From Styela clava (taxonomy: Eukaryota; Chordata; Ascidiacea; Stolidobranchia; Styelidae), in contig NC_135263.1 in assembly GCF_964204865.1 (NCBI RefSeq), positions 8,787,426-8,851,425 on the forward strand: DNA of 64,000 nt, given 5' to 3'. The notes beneath the pieces are model-generated. The model had not been told where the DNA came from. It did not search any database and saw only the letters and a program-made list of their open reading frames with translations. This document shows positions 35,465-46,200 of the stretch, piece by piece. Positions within the stretch are counted from its first letter, which is position 1. Each line of letters opens with the position of its first letter. Both the position numbers and the translations under genes were made by a program.

Positions 35465-35838
35465 CACCATGTTTCTCCGAAAACAAGACCTACCCTGAAG
35501 TTAAGACCCAGCCTGAATTTCACGGATGATTTTAATATAAGACCTAGTGGTCAATAGCGCGAATTTTTTTTTTACCTAGTCGATAGCAAGAAATCTCCTC
35601 CACACGTTTCAAATGATTAATCTCAAACGTGTGAAACAGGAAAACGTATCATTTAAGATAAGTAAATGGATATCGGTTTTCGTATTCCTCATATTTGAAA
35701 ATTCGTAATTCTCTACTTTGTAGTTTTGTTTTTGATGAATGAAAATAAAAAACATCCTCCGAAAATAAGCCCTAGTGTTATTTTTTCGAAAGAAAATTGA
35801 AATAAGACAATCATTGTCTTATTTCCGGGGAAACACGG
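35465..35838. mobile_element. Non-autonomous DNA element with CCGAAAATAAG-type ends
   Basis: The left end CACCATGTTTCTCCGAAAAC and the right end (complement) CCGTGTTTCCCCGGAAATAA are inverted repeats followed on both sides by AAGAC(C) and CCTAGTG words. The flanks are TATA-rich, so a TA target cannot be demonstrated. No coding capacity. The style is that of widespread non-autonomous DNA transposons; the superfamily is not assigned. Confidence 0.65.
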
Positions 35839-36346
35839 TATATATATATCGGCATCGGTCATTTTTTTGCTATCGGTATCGGGTAGACCGAGATTTTCGA
35901 TATATTCTGCCCTCTGGTCTGATCCAACATGTTTTAAGGAATATATTAGTATACGAATGCTGATAACTGAAATCATTTTTTTGCGGTGAAGCATGTTCGC
36001 GTTCCACCCTCGCGACTAGAAACGGGTATAATGACGTCACGATATCAGGTACCACGAGATTTTATTACTTTTCAATGTTTATAAATTCCTTCGATTATAT
36101 TCTCTTATAAATAAAATTTATAGTTTAAGCAGATTTAAAGGAAATATACACAACGCTGATTATGGCGGCCTAATGTATTCAAAAACGTGTATACGTAAAT
36201 GTAATGTAATTGAAAATGAAATATATTTATAAAAACGCCACAGTGGATTTTCCGCGTTGTACCATATACTAAATTTTTACACTGAAATTATTAAGTAGAA
36301 ATGCACTTGATTGTTGGATGTTTTGTACAAATCCCTACCAAAAATA
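35839..36346. other. Spacer between DNA elements
   Basis: No gene recognised. Begins with a TATATATATA run next to the preceding element. Confidence 0.3.
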
Positions 36347-36446
36347 CGGTACTCCTGAAGTATGCACACCAAGATGTCGCATAACCTGAACTGAACATCC
36401 TGAGTTCAGGATGTACGCCATCTTGGTGCGCATACTTCAGGAGGTC
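36347..36446. mobile_element. 100-bp palindromic member of the GGTGCTCC miniature family
   Basis: The ends read CGGTACTCCTGAAGTATGCA and the complement of GACCTCCTGAAGTATGCG. CCAAGATG lies inside each arm, as in the element at 4249-4478. The flanks are an exact CAAAAATA (36339-36346 and 36447-36454). This is the shortest copy here, essentially two arms and a small loop. Confidence 0.75.
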
Positions 36447-36454
36447 CAAAAATA

Positions 36455-37148
36455 CTCCCCGACAACGCTTAAAATAACAAAATTAATATTTATCCAGTCA
36501 GAGTTAGGAATACATATTGCAATTGAAATTTTTGCATCGTTCCTACCCTTACCGGGATAATACCTAGGTTTTTTTATTTTAAAAGTGGCGTGGGTGTTTT
36601 CCTCAAATCTCACATTTTTGCATTAGTGACGGGAGCTTTGTACAAAAGTTTCCATGTTTCAAGCTATTTATCATCCAAACTATATCAATTGATTTGTCTA
36701 TTTTCGATACCAAAATTGTGTTATTTACATTTTGAACAATAGCAATAGGTAATTAATAATTATGAAGGAAAATAACGATCAAATGTCACAGAGAATTTTC
36801 TCGTTGCCTGAAATACAAAACAGAATCGTATTGATACAAAATCCAGCGTACGCCACTATATGTATTGGTTTCATAGTAGGGGTAAACATTTATTCGTTAT
36901 ACCAGTTATAGTGGACAACCAGCTATGATCTTTTTATCAACCGAAACACGATATTCCCAGCGCCCGTGGACAACAAACGTCTGCAGAACGTATGGGCATT
37001 TTAATAAACCATCAGTGGTGATTCCATATTTATTTATGCATCTGAATCAGAAATATCGATTTTTCATGCTCTGAAATATATATCTAATATCTTTCCAAGT
37101 TCACACTCAGGAAGATTGTATATACGTCGATGATAATTACATATTATC
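36455..37148. other. Spacer before the 2.7-kb hAT
   Basis: About 700 bp of AT-rich sequence in which I see no gene or repeat. Confidence 0.3.
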
Positions 37149-37957
37149 TAGGCTTACCATAAATCTGAAACAAAAAACCGGGACGGTGCGATTTGGCAAA
37201 CATTCGGTTGATTGCCAGTCTTTGTAATATTGAAACGTCTCCCATGCCATTGCGGCTGTAAATCTCTATACTGATTATTGAATTAGAAAAAACACAAAAA
37301 AATAGTTTGTATTATTTATTTAGACCAAAAGTATTTGTTCGCAGATGGAACCCTTCTCAAAAATTCTTGTTTTGATTTTGTCATAAAACTGATAACAAGA
37401 GACATCACCATTAAATTTGCAGGTTACGAGTGCTTTTATATTTTCTTCTGGCATTCTGAACCTGCTTCCAGACCAGAAATCTGTTCAACAGATGCCGATG
37501 TTCCGGCAAACAAAATCAACGAGTTTCTGCAAATTCGAAATGCTAATATTTCTGTTAGAAAAAACGTTAAACATCTCTGTCCACTTAAATTCAACCGCAA
37601 AGTAAGACAAATTGCATTTGAACCATGCTCAGATAAATATCTCTATATCAGTATTCGTCGAAAAGGGCATCTCTATTCAAAACCAGACTAGCTAACCGAA
37701 CATATCATTTATTAATTTTGCATACCAAACACTTTAGTCCAGTTTAAATCACCCTTCGAATTTGTTCATATGTGGGGCCTGGGGAGCATTGTAGGCTTCA
37801 TCATGCAGCCATATATACCGCAAACATTCTTTTTAAATACAGTTACGTCGATTTCGCCAGAGCGTTCCAAGGATTCCAGAAGTACAAGTGAATGCGACGG
37901 AATTAAAAGACCCCACCCTTTTTCCTTCAAATTTAGCTTCACCTCTGACATCTACGG

Positions 37958-38411
37958 TAGGGGTCGGCAACCTTTTGTCGCTCGTGGGACAAAATTAAGG
38001 GTTGCGAGTCATTGGCGGGCCGTACATATTTTTAGAAAGCTGAAACCGAACGGATGATACTTTTTATAATAAAAATCAAGCAGTAATACATCTTTCGAAT
38101 AGAATATAGATTTATTTCCTCCTTGCATCGCAAAAAATTGCATTTGAATATTTTCAGCGCCGTTGAACCCTTTGAACTTCGCATCATTTTTCTGCGTTTT
38201 GTTGCCATTTGCCTAATTATAATTAAATTATAGGCTCATTAAACGAGTAGTGGTGTATTATATACTTGTTAGGTTATAATATAATTTAGTTTAAAAAATA
38301 TAATCGTCAAAACGGCTGTTTTGTTACTTTAATTTAGTGAAGCGTCACGAGCCGGATTATAATATTCTGCGGGCCGGATCCGGCCCTGGAACCGTAAGTT
38401 GCCGACCCCTG
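37958..38411. mobile_element. 454-bp hAT miniature element nested in the larger hAT
   Basis: Starts TAGGGGTCGGCAACCTTT and ends AAGTTGCCGACCCCTG, with GGGCCGGATCCGGCCC near the right end. The flanks are an exact ATCTACGG (37950-37957 and 38412-38419). The first base of the left end is T instead of the usual C. It is younger than its host element. Confidence 0.8.
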
Positions 38412-38427
38412 ATCTACGGCATTAGTA

Positions 38428-39560
38428 TTATCTTTTTTCAAAATTAAAATAATTTTGTTGAAGTAGGTGAGCTGGCAAAGGATAATTTTCAAGTGAAGTT
38501 CGTACGCTGGAACATTCAAGCATAAGAGTAGGACATCCTTTTTGAGAATTTGAATAACTTATCAAGCTTTCAAACAGTTCCGTAATTCTTTGCAAAGCAG
38601 GTAATAAAGGGAAAACCCGAGTGTTGCCATGCTGTAATAGCCGTTGATTCTCACTATCAACAAAATTGCAGAATGATTTCTCCTCTGTTACTCGGACAGT
38701 GTAAATGTAATAATATTTATATATACATTTTGACAACAACACAAACAGGCAAAGTATCTACGACATGTTGAAAATGGCATCGCAGTGCACTGTTGAACTA
38801 CATGGTACGCACAATCTATACCGGTTATATTTCTTTTAATTTGAAAAAAAAGCATTATTTGTTTTTCGTCTTTTTACGCCTCCAAAGTTGATGTTGCAAT
38901 TATCCACACAGAATCCAACAACTTTTCCGAGAAAAGAGAGCAAGTATTCAGTAAAAGTTTTGGCGGTTTCCCTGGGTAAAGATTTGAATTCTAATAGTTT
39001 TATCTTCACACCAACATCAGGTAAAAAAATAACGAACCACAACTGGAACAAGCTTTAAATTCTTTCTGTTTGATGCATCGAAGGTTACTGATACGAAACT
39101 GGTTTAAAGTAAATCATCATTAGGTTCAGAGGAGAACAGCGGAACAATTCAATTAAAAATCATCGACTATCATTTATTTCTGGTTAAACGTGCAAAATCA
39201 GCAAATCCGCTTATCAGACAGCGGACATCAGAAATTCTAACTGTGTATATTTACAAGTTAATGCAAATTTAGGCTAAAAAAAATTGAAATCAATTCAGAG
39301 GTGCAGTCAAAACTTTGTGTGATAGGCAAATGTCGGCTGCCAACGACAAAGAATCATCCGAATTTGTTATCGCAAAAAATTGGTCAGTCGAGTCGATGCC
39401 TCAATTAATGTTTTGGGCTTCCTGCTTTGGATATGATCGTTGACATCAGAACGACCGTCTTGACTAATAGAAAAACAGATCTGCAATGCGTACAGTGTAC
39501 CTTCCCTCCTTCCGTTTGCGCAAAATCTCCTTTCAACTCATTAGAAAATTTGTACTTCTT
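38428..39560 (-). pseudogene. hAT transposase remnants (BED finger and catalytic-region pieces)
   Basis: In order on the minus strand: about 39540-39360 reads KVHCTHC then, after a frame shift, DVNDHIQSRKPKT, a BED-type zinc finger layout; 39051-38836 reads DVGVKIKLLEF then GFCVDNCNINFGGVKRRK; 38742-38428 reads LLPALQRITELFESL then KGCPTL. These blocks follow the usual order in BED-containing hAT transposases (GF..DN.N.NFGG and RW..LL.A..R.LE). Frame breaks between them mean no intact enzyme is encoded. Assignment is by family pattern. Confidence 0.7.
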
Positions 39561-39840
39561 TTATGGCATTTCGACAACTTAACGGCATTGTAGTTAACGC
39601 CAGAAAACGCATTAAAACATATACCGATTGTGACATAACAATAGAGCATTTTTTACTCTCTGAACTAGCGAAGTGTGTCGCAAAACAGTGGTAAATGGGC
39701 TGCCACCGTTAAAAAAAATTGTAACAATAAGGAATATGAATTTTTCACCCATGACAGCCGTGCTGACAAACCGGGACATTTGAGTCAACCGGCCGGGACA
39801 GCTCGTCAAAACCGGGACGTATGGTAAGCCTAATATTATC

Positions 39841-40955
39841 GGCAATCTGAAATATCGGCGTTTTGTTGGTATCGACGAAAATAGTGATAACGGTACATAT
39901 TCAGTTTGGACTCATATATTTGATTCGATATTTGATTAATTAATTTAAAAGAATTAATTTGATAAGTGTCTAGATTGGTTGGGGACACCCGTCGCCCGAT
40001 GACTGCTTTCGATAAGTCGACCAGGGCGAACAACATTTGTGACAGCTTCGATTGGTGCTTATTTACAGCTTAGCCTTAAGAGTGATGCACCAATTTCAAA
40101 AATAATTTTATTCACAGACGTATATTCAAGTACTAATATGCAAACAAATATATCAAAAATGACTGAATCAACCATCTTTTCATCTCCCTAAATTACACAA
40201 AAAAATGAAAAATTGACAACAAAACAACAAGCTTTGTAAAATTAGCTGGGGCAACAAAAAATAAGCAGCAATAGAGTAATAGATTATATAAATGTATTAA
40301 TGAGGATTGTCACAAATGCTGAAATATATTGGTTTTGAATGAGACAATGCCCGAGAAGTACCTACTTATTTTATATATCCGGTCTTCTCCTGTGAAGATG
40401 ATTTGTATCAGTTAATAAAACAACATAGAAAACTATACATAATAAAGTTGTGTGAAGAAACATTGTGTAAATTGCTGTCGCAAAAATATTTAAAAAAAAT
40501 ATGCTACTTACAGCCTTCTACCTGGATTATAAAATGTACTGAATGAATTAGGATTGAATATTTCCTTGCCAATGAATTTTGTTCCGCTCAAAAATAGATA
40601 CTATTGCAAAGTGAATTTATAATAATGATATAAAAAGTATACTGATGAAAAGGGTGGATTGTATGCAAAGCATAGTGCAAATGATGATGGAGTTTTAACA
40701 TATACTTCGGAGCAAATATCTCAACTAATATTTAGAGAATTATCAATATTTTTTATGGTCCAAAGTCTCTGTTCAAAATTAAGAAGATATTCCCCCGTGC
40801 TATATAGTCAGATAATTCCAACCAAAATCCCCAAAACAACTACATATATACATTTTTAATCAGATGCTATTCTAGAACTTTTCCAAATAAATTTTTTCTC
40901 CAAAGGAAGATATGTTTGTACTCAATATTTTGATAGTTTTAAAGCTTGAATTGTT
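39841..40955. other. Spacer between hAT and centrin
   Basis: No gene recognised. The part next to 40955 should contain the centrin 3' untranslated region. A direct TAATATTATC word remains from the hAT target site. Confidence 0.3.
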
Positions 40956-41459
40956 TCACGTATCACCAGTCATAATCGCAATAAAATCTTCCAGGTTAAT
41001 TTCGCCGTCACCATCAGTATCAAATTCATCAATCATGGCTCTCAATTCATCATCTGTCATATTTTCACCAAGTTCTCTAGCAACTCTACGTAGATTTCTT
41101 AATGATATTTTACCACTGTCATCATCGTCAAAGAGTTTAAAAGCTTTTGTCAACTCTTCCTGGGGATCTCTTTCAAGAATTAAGTCTGTCATGACATCAT
41201 TGTAATCATCAAAACTGATTTTTCCAGTTTCTTCTCTGTCATTTTCTCGCAAAATTTTCAAGACGTCAGCTTTTTTTACTTCAAACCCTAATGCTCTCAT
41301 TGCGACCTTGAGTTCGTGATAATCTATAAATTTATCCTTGTCTGTGTCAAATAATTCGAAAGCCTCTTTAATTTCTTGTTTCTGTTCCTCTGAAATCTCC
41401 CTCCGCTTTTTTCGTTTGGATTTTTCCAGTCCAAAATCTCCACGTAGAGACAAACTCAT
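40956..41459 (-). CDS. CETN3: Centrin-3
   Basis: A calcium-binding EF-hand protein of centrioles and basal bodies. The 167-residue product matches centrin-3 in length and in its N-terminal basic segment ([20 protein letters not shown], residues 13-32). EF-hand loops: first [12 protein letters not shown] (about 39-50), third [12 protein letters not shown], fourth [12 protein letters not shown]. The second loop ([12 protein letters not shown]) keeps acidic ligands less well, as is common in this family. [12 protein letters not shown]-like and [11 protein letters not shown] blocks favour CETN3 over CETN1/2. The end MTGDT replaces the usual MTGDI. It is one uninterrupted exon, although animal centrin genes often have introns. 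On the minus strand TTTCAAG immediately precedes the ATG. Annotation is confident; retrocopy status cannot be judged without the parental locus. Confidence 0.95.
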   Translation of the reverse strand: MSLSLRGDFGLEKSKRKKRREISEEQKQEIKEAFELFDTDKDKFIDYHELKVAMRALGFEVKKADVLKILRENDREETGKISFDDYNDVMTDLILERDPQEELTKAFKLFDDDDSGKISLRNLRRVARELGENMTDDELRAMIDEFDTDGDGEINLEDFIAIMTGDT

Positions 41460-43229
41460 CTTGAAATTATTTTTTTAATATTAATTCTATAAAAGGCAAT
41501 TATGAAGAAAAAAAAATGATTAGATTTTTTTTGTCAGGAACATAAATTCAGAACAGGCAGCATTGGATAAAACAGAGATAAGTGATTGCTGTTTTTATTT
41601 GTTTAATTACTATATATGGTAAATACGAGTACTGCCTTGACATATAATACATTTTTTTGTAACCATATTTTATATCTACTAATGGTAACTTAAAACACAA
41701 TAATAGGCTAATCAAATGTCTTCTAGTAGTAAAAAACTCAAAAGTCTAATAAAACACAATATTGGCATTAAAATGGCACAAAAGTCTAGCATTAAATATT
41801 TTTTTAAATTTTTTAACAGTATTTTCAATGAATCAAAATATAAACAGTTCTGCAGTTCATAAATAGATGACTCAGAAGTTCATGTTCTTTTCCACATACA
41901 GACATAATACACACAAATCATTTCCTGCGAGATTTCTTATTCGTGACTTTGTTTATATTGGTAATATATCTCACATTAACTTGTGATTGAAAGTTTTCAT
42001 ATAGTTTGTCAGCCTATTGTTGTGAATATTTTTACATGAACTAATCCTGGGGCAACCCTAAAATGCGGGAAACGGGAAATGCACTAAAATGCGGGAACTG
42101 CGGGAACGACGGGAAATTGCAAAAACTAAAATGCGGGAACTACGGGAAATTTCACTAAAAAGCGGGAAATTTCACAAAAAGCGGGAATGACGGGAAATCG
42201 CTTTAAGGTACGGGAAATATTCATGCAGAAAAAATAAACTATCACTAGCCATAGAATTACAGTAGTTTCATGTTTTCCTTCTTTTATATTTGTACTACCG
42301 TACATGTATTATGTTTTCTAAAAAATCTAATAGGATTACGGTACCGGTACTCTATACAAGGACAAAAGCTATGCAAGCATGTATGGCCAGGAAAGTCTAA
42401 TCCCAGAACAGCAGAAGTTGTCGTCCAATGCTGTATTCAACAAATGCAATATCAATATTGTTGTGAGAATCAATAATAATTACATATAGTCTACATACCT
42501 TTTCTATTCCAAACTCAGCGCTAGAATTGCAAAGTATTATAAAAGTTCAAACGGAACCGACAAAACAAAAACACAATCAAGTCAAAACTGACGGTTAGTG
42601 GCGGTGTTCAAATTCACAAGGTGGCAGCATTGAGCAAAAATATTCGTGAAAGCTTTGTCATGATATTCAGTTAACCATGCTAACTATATTCAGTTAACCA
42701 TGGTGCGGCGTTCATTGTATGTGTGTATGTTAATTTGTCTCACTGTTTAACAGCGTCTGTATAATAAATAAACATAAAGATGTCAGATGTGTTGTGACAT
42801 TCTCATATTCTCGGCGTATAAAGTCATTAGTAAAGCTATAAAATCACAAGTATTGTCAAATCTAATTTGTCTCAATATGGATGTCGTTCTTTTACAAAAT
42901 TACGTACGATTATGATGATATGTGATTAATATCATTGCAGTCTTGGATTTCTATTCAGATCCCAGCGATTCATATGAAAATCCTATCCATTCAATAATTA
43001 CACATATGCTATCGACCAAAACTTGCAATGAAACTGATATTACAGAATTCAAAATACAGATTTAGAAGTTAAGATTGATTATTTTGCAGACCTCTCCTTT
43101 TTTGTATCTGTGCAGCTGTGGCTTTGCAGCTTTTGTAGGGCTGAAGCCAAAATTGTTATACCGAATGTCTACATTCTTCCATTCCTTTACTAGAGTTTTA
43201 TAGTAAATTGATCAGCTTGGTTGAAGACT
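41460..43229. other. Centrin-RPTOR divergent intergenic region
   Basis: The two genes are transcribed away from each other, so both promoters should lie in these 1.8 kb. No TATA box or CpG island stands out. A GCGGGAA repeat array lies at 42061-42219. TTCAGTTAACCATG occurs twice near 42668-42710. Confidence 0.4.
42061..42219 (+). repeat. Imperfect array of GCGGGAA/ACGGGAAAT units
   Basis: About ten copies of (G/A)CGGGAA(A/C) occur separated by AT-rich spacers such as TTTCACTAAAA. They are preceded by CCTGGGGCAACCCTA, which resembles a hAT terminus. Spacers are irregular and too short for a CRISPR array. It could be subterminal repeat DNA of a lost transposon or a small satellite. Confidence 0.6.
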
Positions 43230-46200
43230 ATGTTGGGTCGAGGGATTGAAAAGGATGAAGAAAAAGAGGGGGAGACTGTAGATGAGGATGCTGAGATTCT
43301 TCATAATATGATGGAAGCAGGATGGAATTTACCTCTGGCATTTCAACAAAAAAGACACTTGGAAAGCATCACAAGTTCAAAGCCAGTCACACAAACATGG
43401 AGAATGAAAGAAAGGGTAATTGTTTAATTTTGTTGATAGAGGTGCGTTTTATTATATGATGTTTTGTAGGTGTTTCTGTTGTATATTATAACTGTCAATT
43501 TTGTTCATTATTATTTAATGATAATTGTATTATTTCATCCAATGTTGCATTTTTGTGAAACATGTATGCATATCTATTCATGTAGATCGAATGTTGAAAT
43601 GTATATTCAAATTAAATTAAGCATTGTATCAAAATTTGTGTTTTCTTATATAAAACCCTTCAGCGGAATATTTACTTAGTATGGAAGATATTCACTCAAT
43701 TGTGATGTTACTGGAATAATATTATTATTTGAATAGTTGAGAATTGGTTTTATAGAAATTCTATTAAATGCAACTATTACTTTAAATATAAATATTAATT
43801 TGCTATGTATTAATGTTCTTTCAACTAATTCCTTTAACAATAACTGAGTTATTATTATTCACATTATAAACATATAAATAAAAATTTCAAATAAAACAGT
43901 ACACATTTTTCATTACAAGTATAAACACTCTAATACAGCGGTTCTCGGCCGGGGGCCCATGGCCCTGTAAATTGGCCACAGAGCAGGGCGCAAAACTGAT
44001 TTTACTTTTCCCTTGACAAGAAAACTTCCTGTTGTTCCTAGTTTCATTGCTTGGAAATGTTATTTCACATGGTAGATTCATTTTGTTGAACATGAATTGT
44101 TTGAACATAATGGGATTTGGAATCTACCCATCAAAGTAACACTATAAATACCACTGGAATGATAAACAGGGGGCCATGAGTGCTGAAAGCTTTCGGAAGG
44201 GGGCCACGAGCCATCAAAGGTTGGGAAACACTGCTCTATTGCAATCATTGTATAATATGGGCATGCATTTTTTTAGCAAGGGATTGATTGGTGATTTTAT
44301 CTCAGTACTATATTCAATAGTAGCACATTTTATATTTTTAGATGAAGACTGTCAGCGTTGCACTTGTTCTATGTTTAAATGTTGGTGTCGATCCTCCAGA
44401 TGTTGTGAAAACAACACCTTGTGCCAGACAAGAATGTTGGATAGGTTTGTTTAATTAAAATACTTTGTTTATTGTAATAAAGGACTTGAATTATATATAA
44501 TTTGTTTCTTTTATTATAGATCCATCTAACTACACACCTCAAAAAGCATTGGAAGCAATCGGAAATAATTTGCAAAAGCAGTATGAAAGATGGCAATCAA
44601 GAGTATGATGTTTGAATATTATACTTTGAAAACTTAAAATATTAATAAATAGGTTGACCAAATCTCAGACTGAGATCAATGATCAGTGTTGGATGAGATT
44701 TACTTGCCATTCAGACAGACCCAGGAACTCTATTAATAGGATAGTTGACATTCTGTTAGTATTTTAGTCTCTGTATCTGCATTCATTTTACTACAGGGTT
44801 TCTCAAATAGGGCTCTCGGCCCCCCAACGAGTGGTTCTCTCGGGCCACAAGCAGGGCCTAAATAGATTGACTGTGATTTTACTATAATGCATTTACTTTC
44901 TTTTGTTGAATTTTTTAATATTAAACATGGAACATAAAATAACTGATCAAAATGTAACTTCAAAATTTGGTATTTTTATAGAGATGCAGGGGGCCATGGA
45001 TTGTGAAAGTTTAAGAATTACTGTTTTAATACACCCCCCTGTCTTATCATTTTGTATAGAGTTTTAATGTATTGATATATATTTCGCTGACCAGATTGTA
45101 ACATAAAAATTATAAGTCACCTATGGTAAGACAATATATATTCATTCACTTAGTATATTACAAAACAGTTATGTATTTATTATTTTGTAGGCTCGTTACA
45201 AACAAACTCTAGATCCGACAGTTGAAGATGTCAAAAGATTATGTACTTCATTGCGAAGAAATTCTAAAGAAGAAAGAGTTTTATTTCATTATAATGGCCA
45301 TGGCGTTCCGAAGCCAACTGTTAATGGTGAAATTTGGGTATTCAACAAGGTACTTCTTTTTCCTAATACATGTTTAGCATTATCATAGCAAAAAGAATTA
45401 ATTAATAATTGTATATTATTTTTAGACATATACTCAATATATTCCGCTATCAATTTATGATCTTCAAACATGGATGGGAACGCCATCAATATTTGTCTAT
45501 GATTGTTCAAATTCTGGTGTTATTGTCAACTCTTTCAAAATGTTTGCAAAACAAAGGGAGAAAGACATGCAGGTATGAATTCTATATAGTATTGCCAATC
45601 ATTGAAAAACGACTCTCGACTTTTATTCAACAAATTTGAATCCCATCTCCTGACTTTAGATTGGGGGGCATCTTGACTACCTAATCGTTCCTTCCTCAAC
45701 GCTATTTTCTTTAACCCTTTTTTTCCGCTGTATACAATCGACTTTATGTACCATTTTATAATATGTAATGACCAGTTAACCAAACGTACAAGGAACACCC
45801 CCAATATCTCTTTAAAAAGCTTATTTTCGCGTCTTCCTACTAAAACGCGCCCAAATGACGTAGGCGAAACCGTTCGACCCTACGCGTGTAAGAAGAGAGA
45901 AATTTCAAAAAATTTTGAGAGAACGTTTCACACTCTTATCGCTTCGATGAACACGTGTTACAAAGAAACGAAATTCCAAGCGCTCTTCTGAAAGAGAGTT
46001 ACGTCACCTTTGCAGAAAAACCAGACTCAGCTTCGCAAGCGAAGCGAAACGCGAAATAATCAATGTTATGTGAGAGCATGTCCACGATAGTTGTCTGGAA
46101 TCTTTGTTTGTTTATTATGTGCGCGAAATTGTTTCCCGCTTGTTCAAATGACTTATTTTTGAAGTAATGACAAATACTTTCGTGTATCTCTAAGCTTTGA

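Larger units (their letters stand above)
37149..39832. mobile_element. 2.7-kb hAT transposon with decayed transposase
   Basis: Starts TAGGCTTACCATAAATC and ends GACGTATGGTAAGCCTA. ACCGGGAC is repeated just inside both ends. The flanks are an exact ATATTATC (37141-37148 and 39833-39840). Transposase remnants lie on the minus strand (39560-38428). A smaller hAT (37958-38411) interrupts it downstream of the recognisable transposase part. The frame at 37335-37691 on the plus strand lies in this element and is not recognised as a gene. Confidence 0.8.

Noticed and set aside
37335-37691. 118-codon plus-strand frame
   Set aside because: It lies inside the 2.7-kb hAT, opposite to the transposase strand, and has no recognisable domain.
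42061-42219. CRISPR-like array
   Set aside because: Repeat units are only about 7-9 bp, spacers are irregular and similar to each other, and the DNA is eukaryotic.
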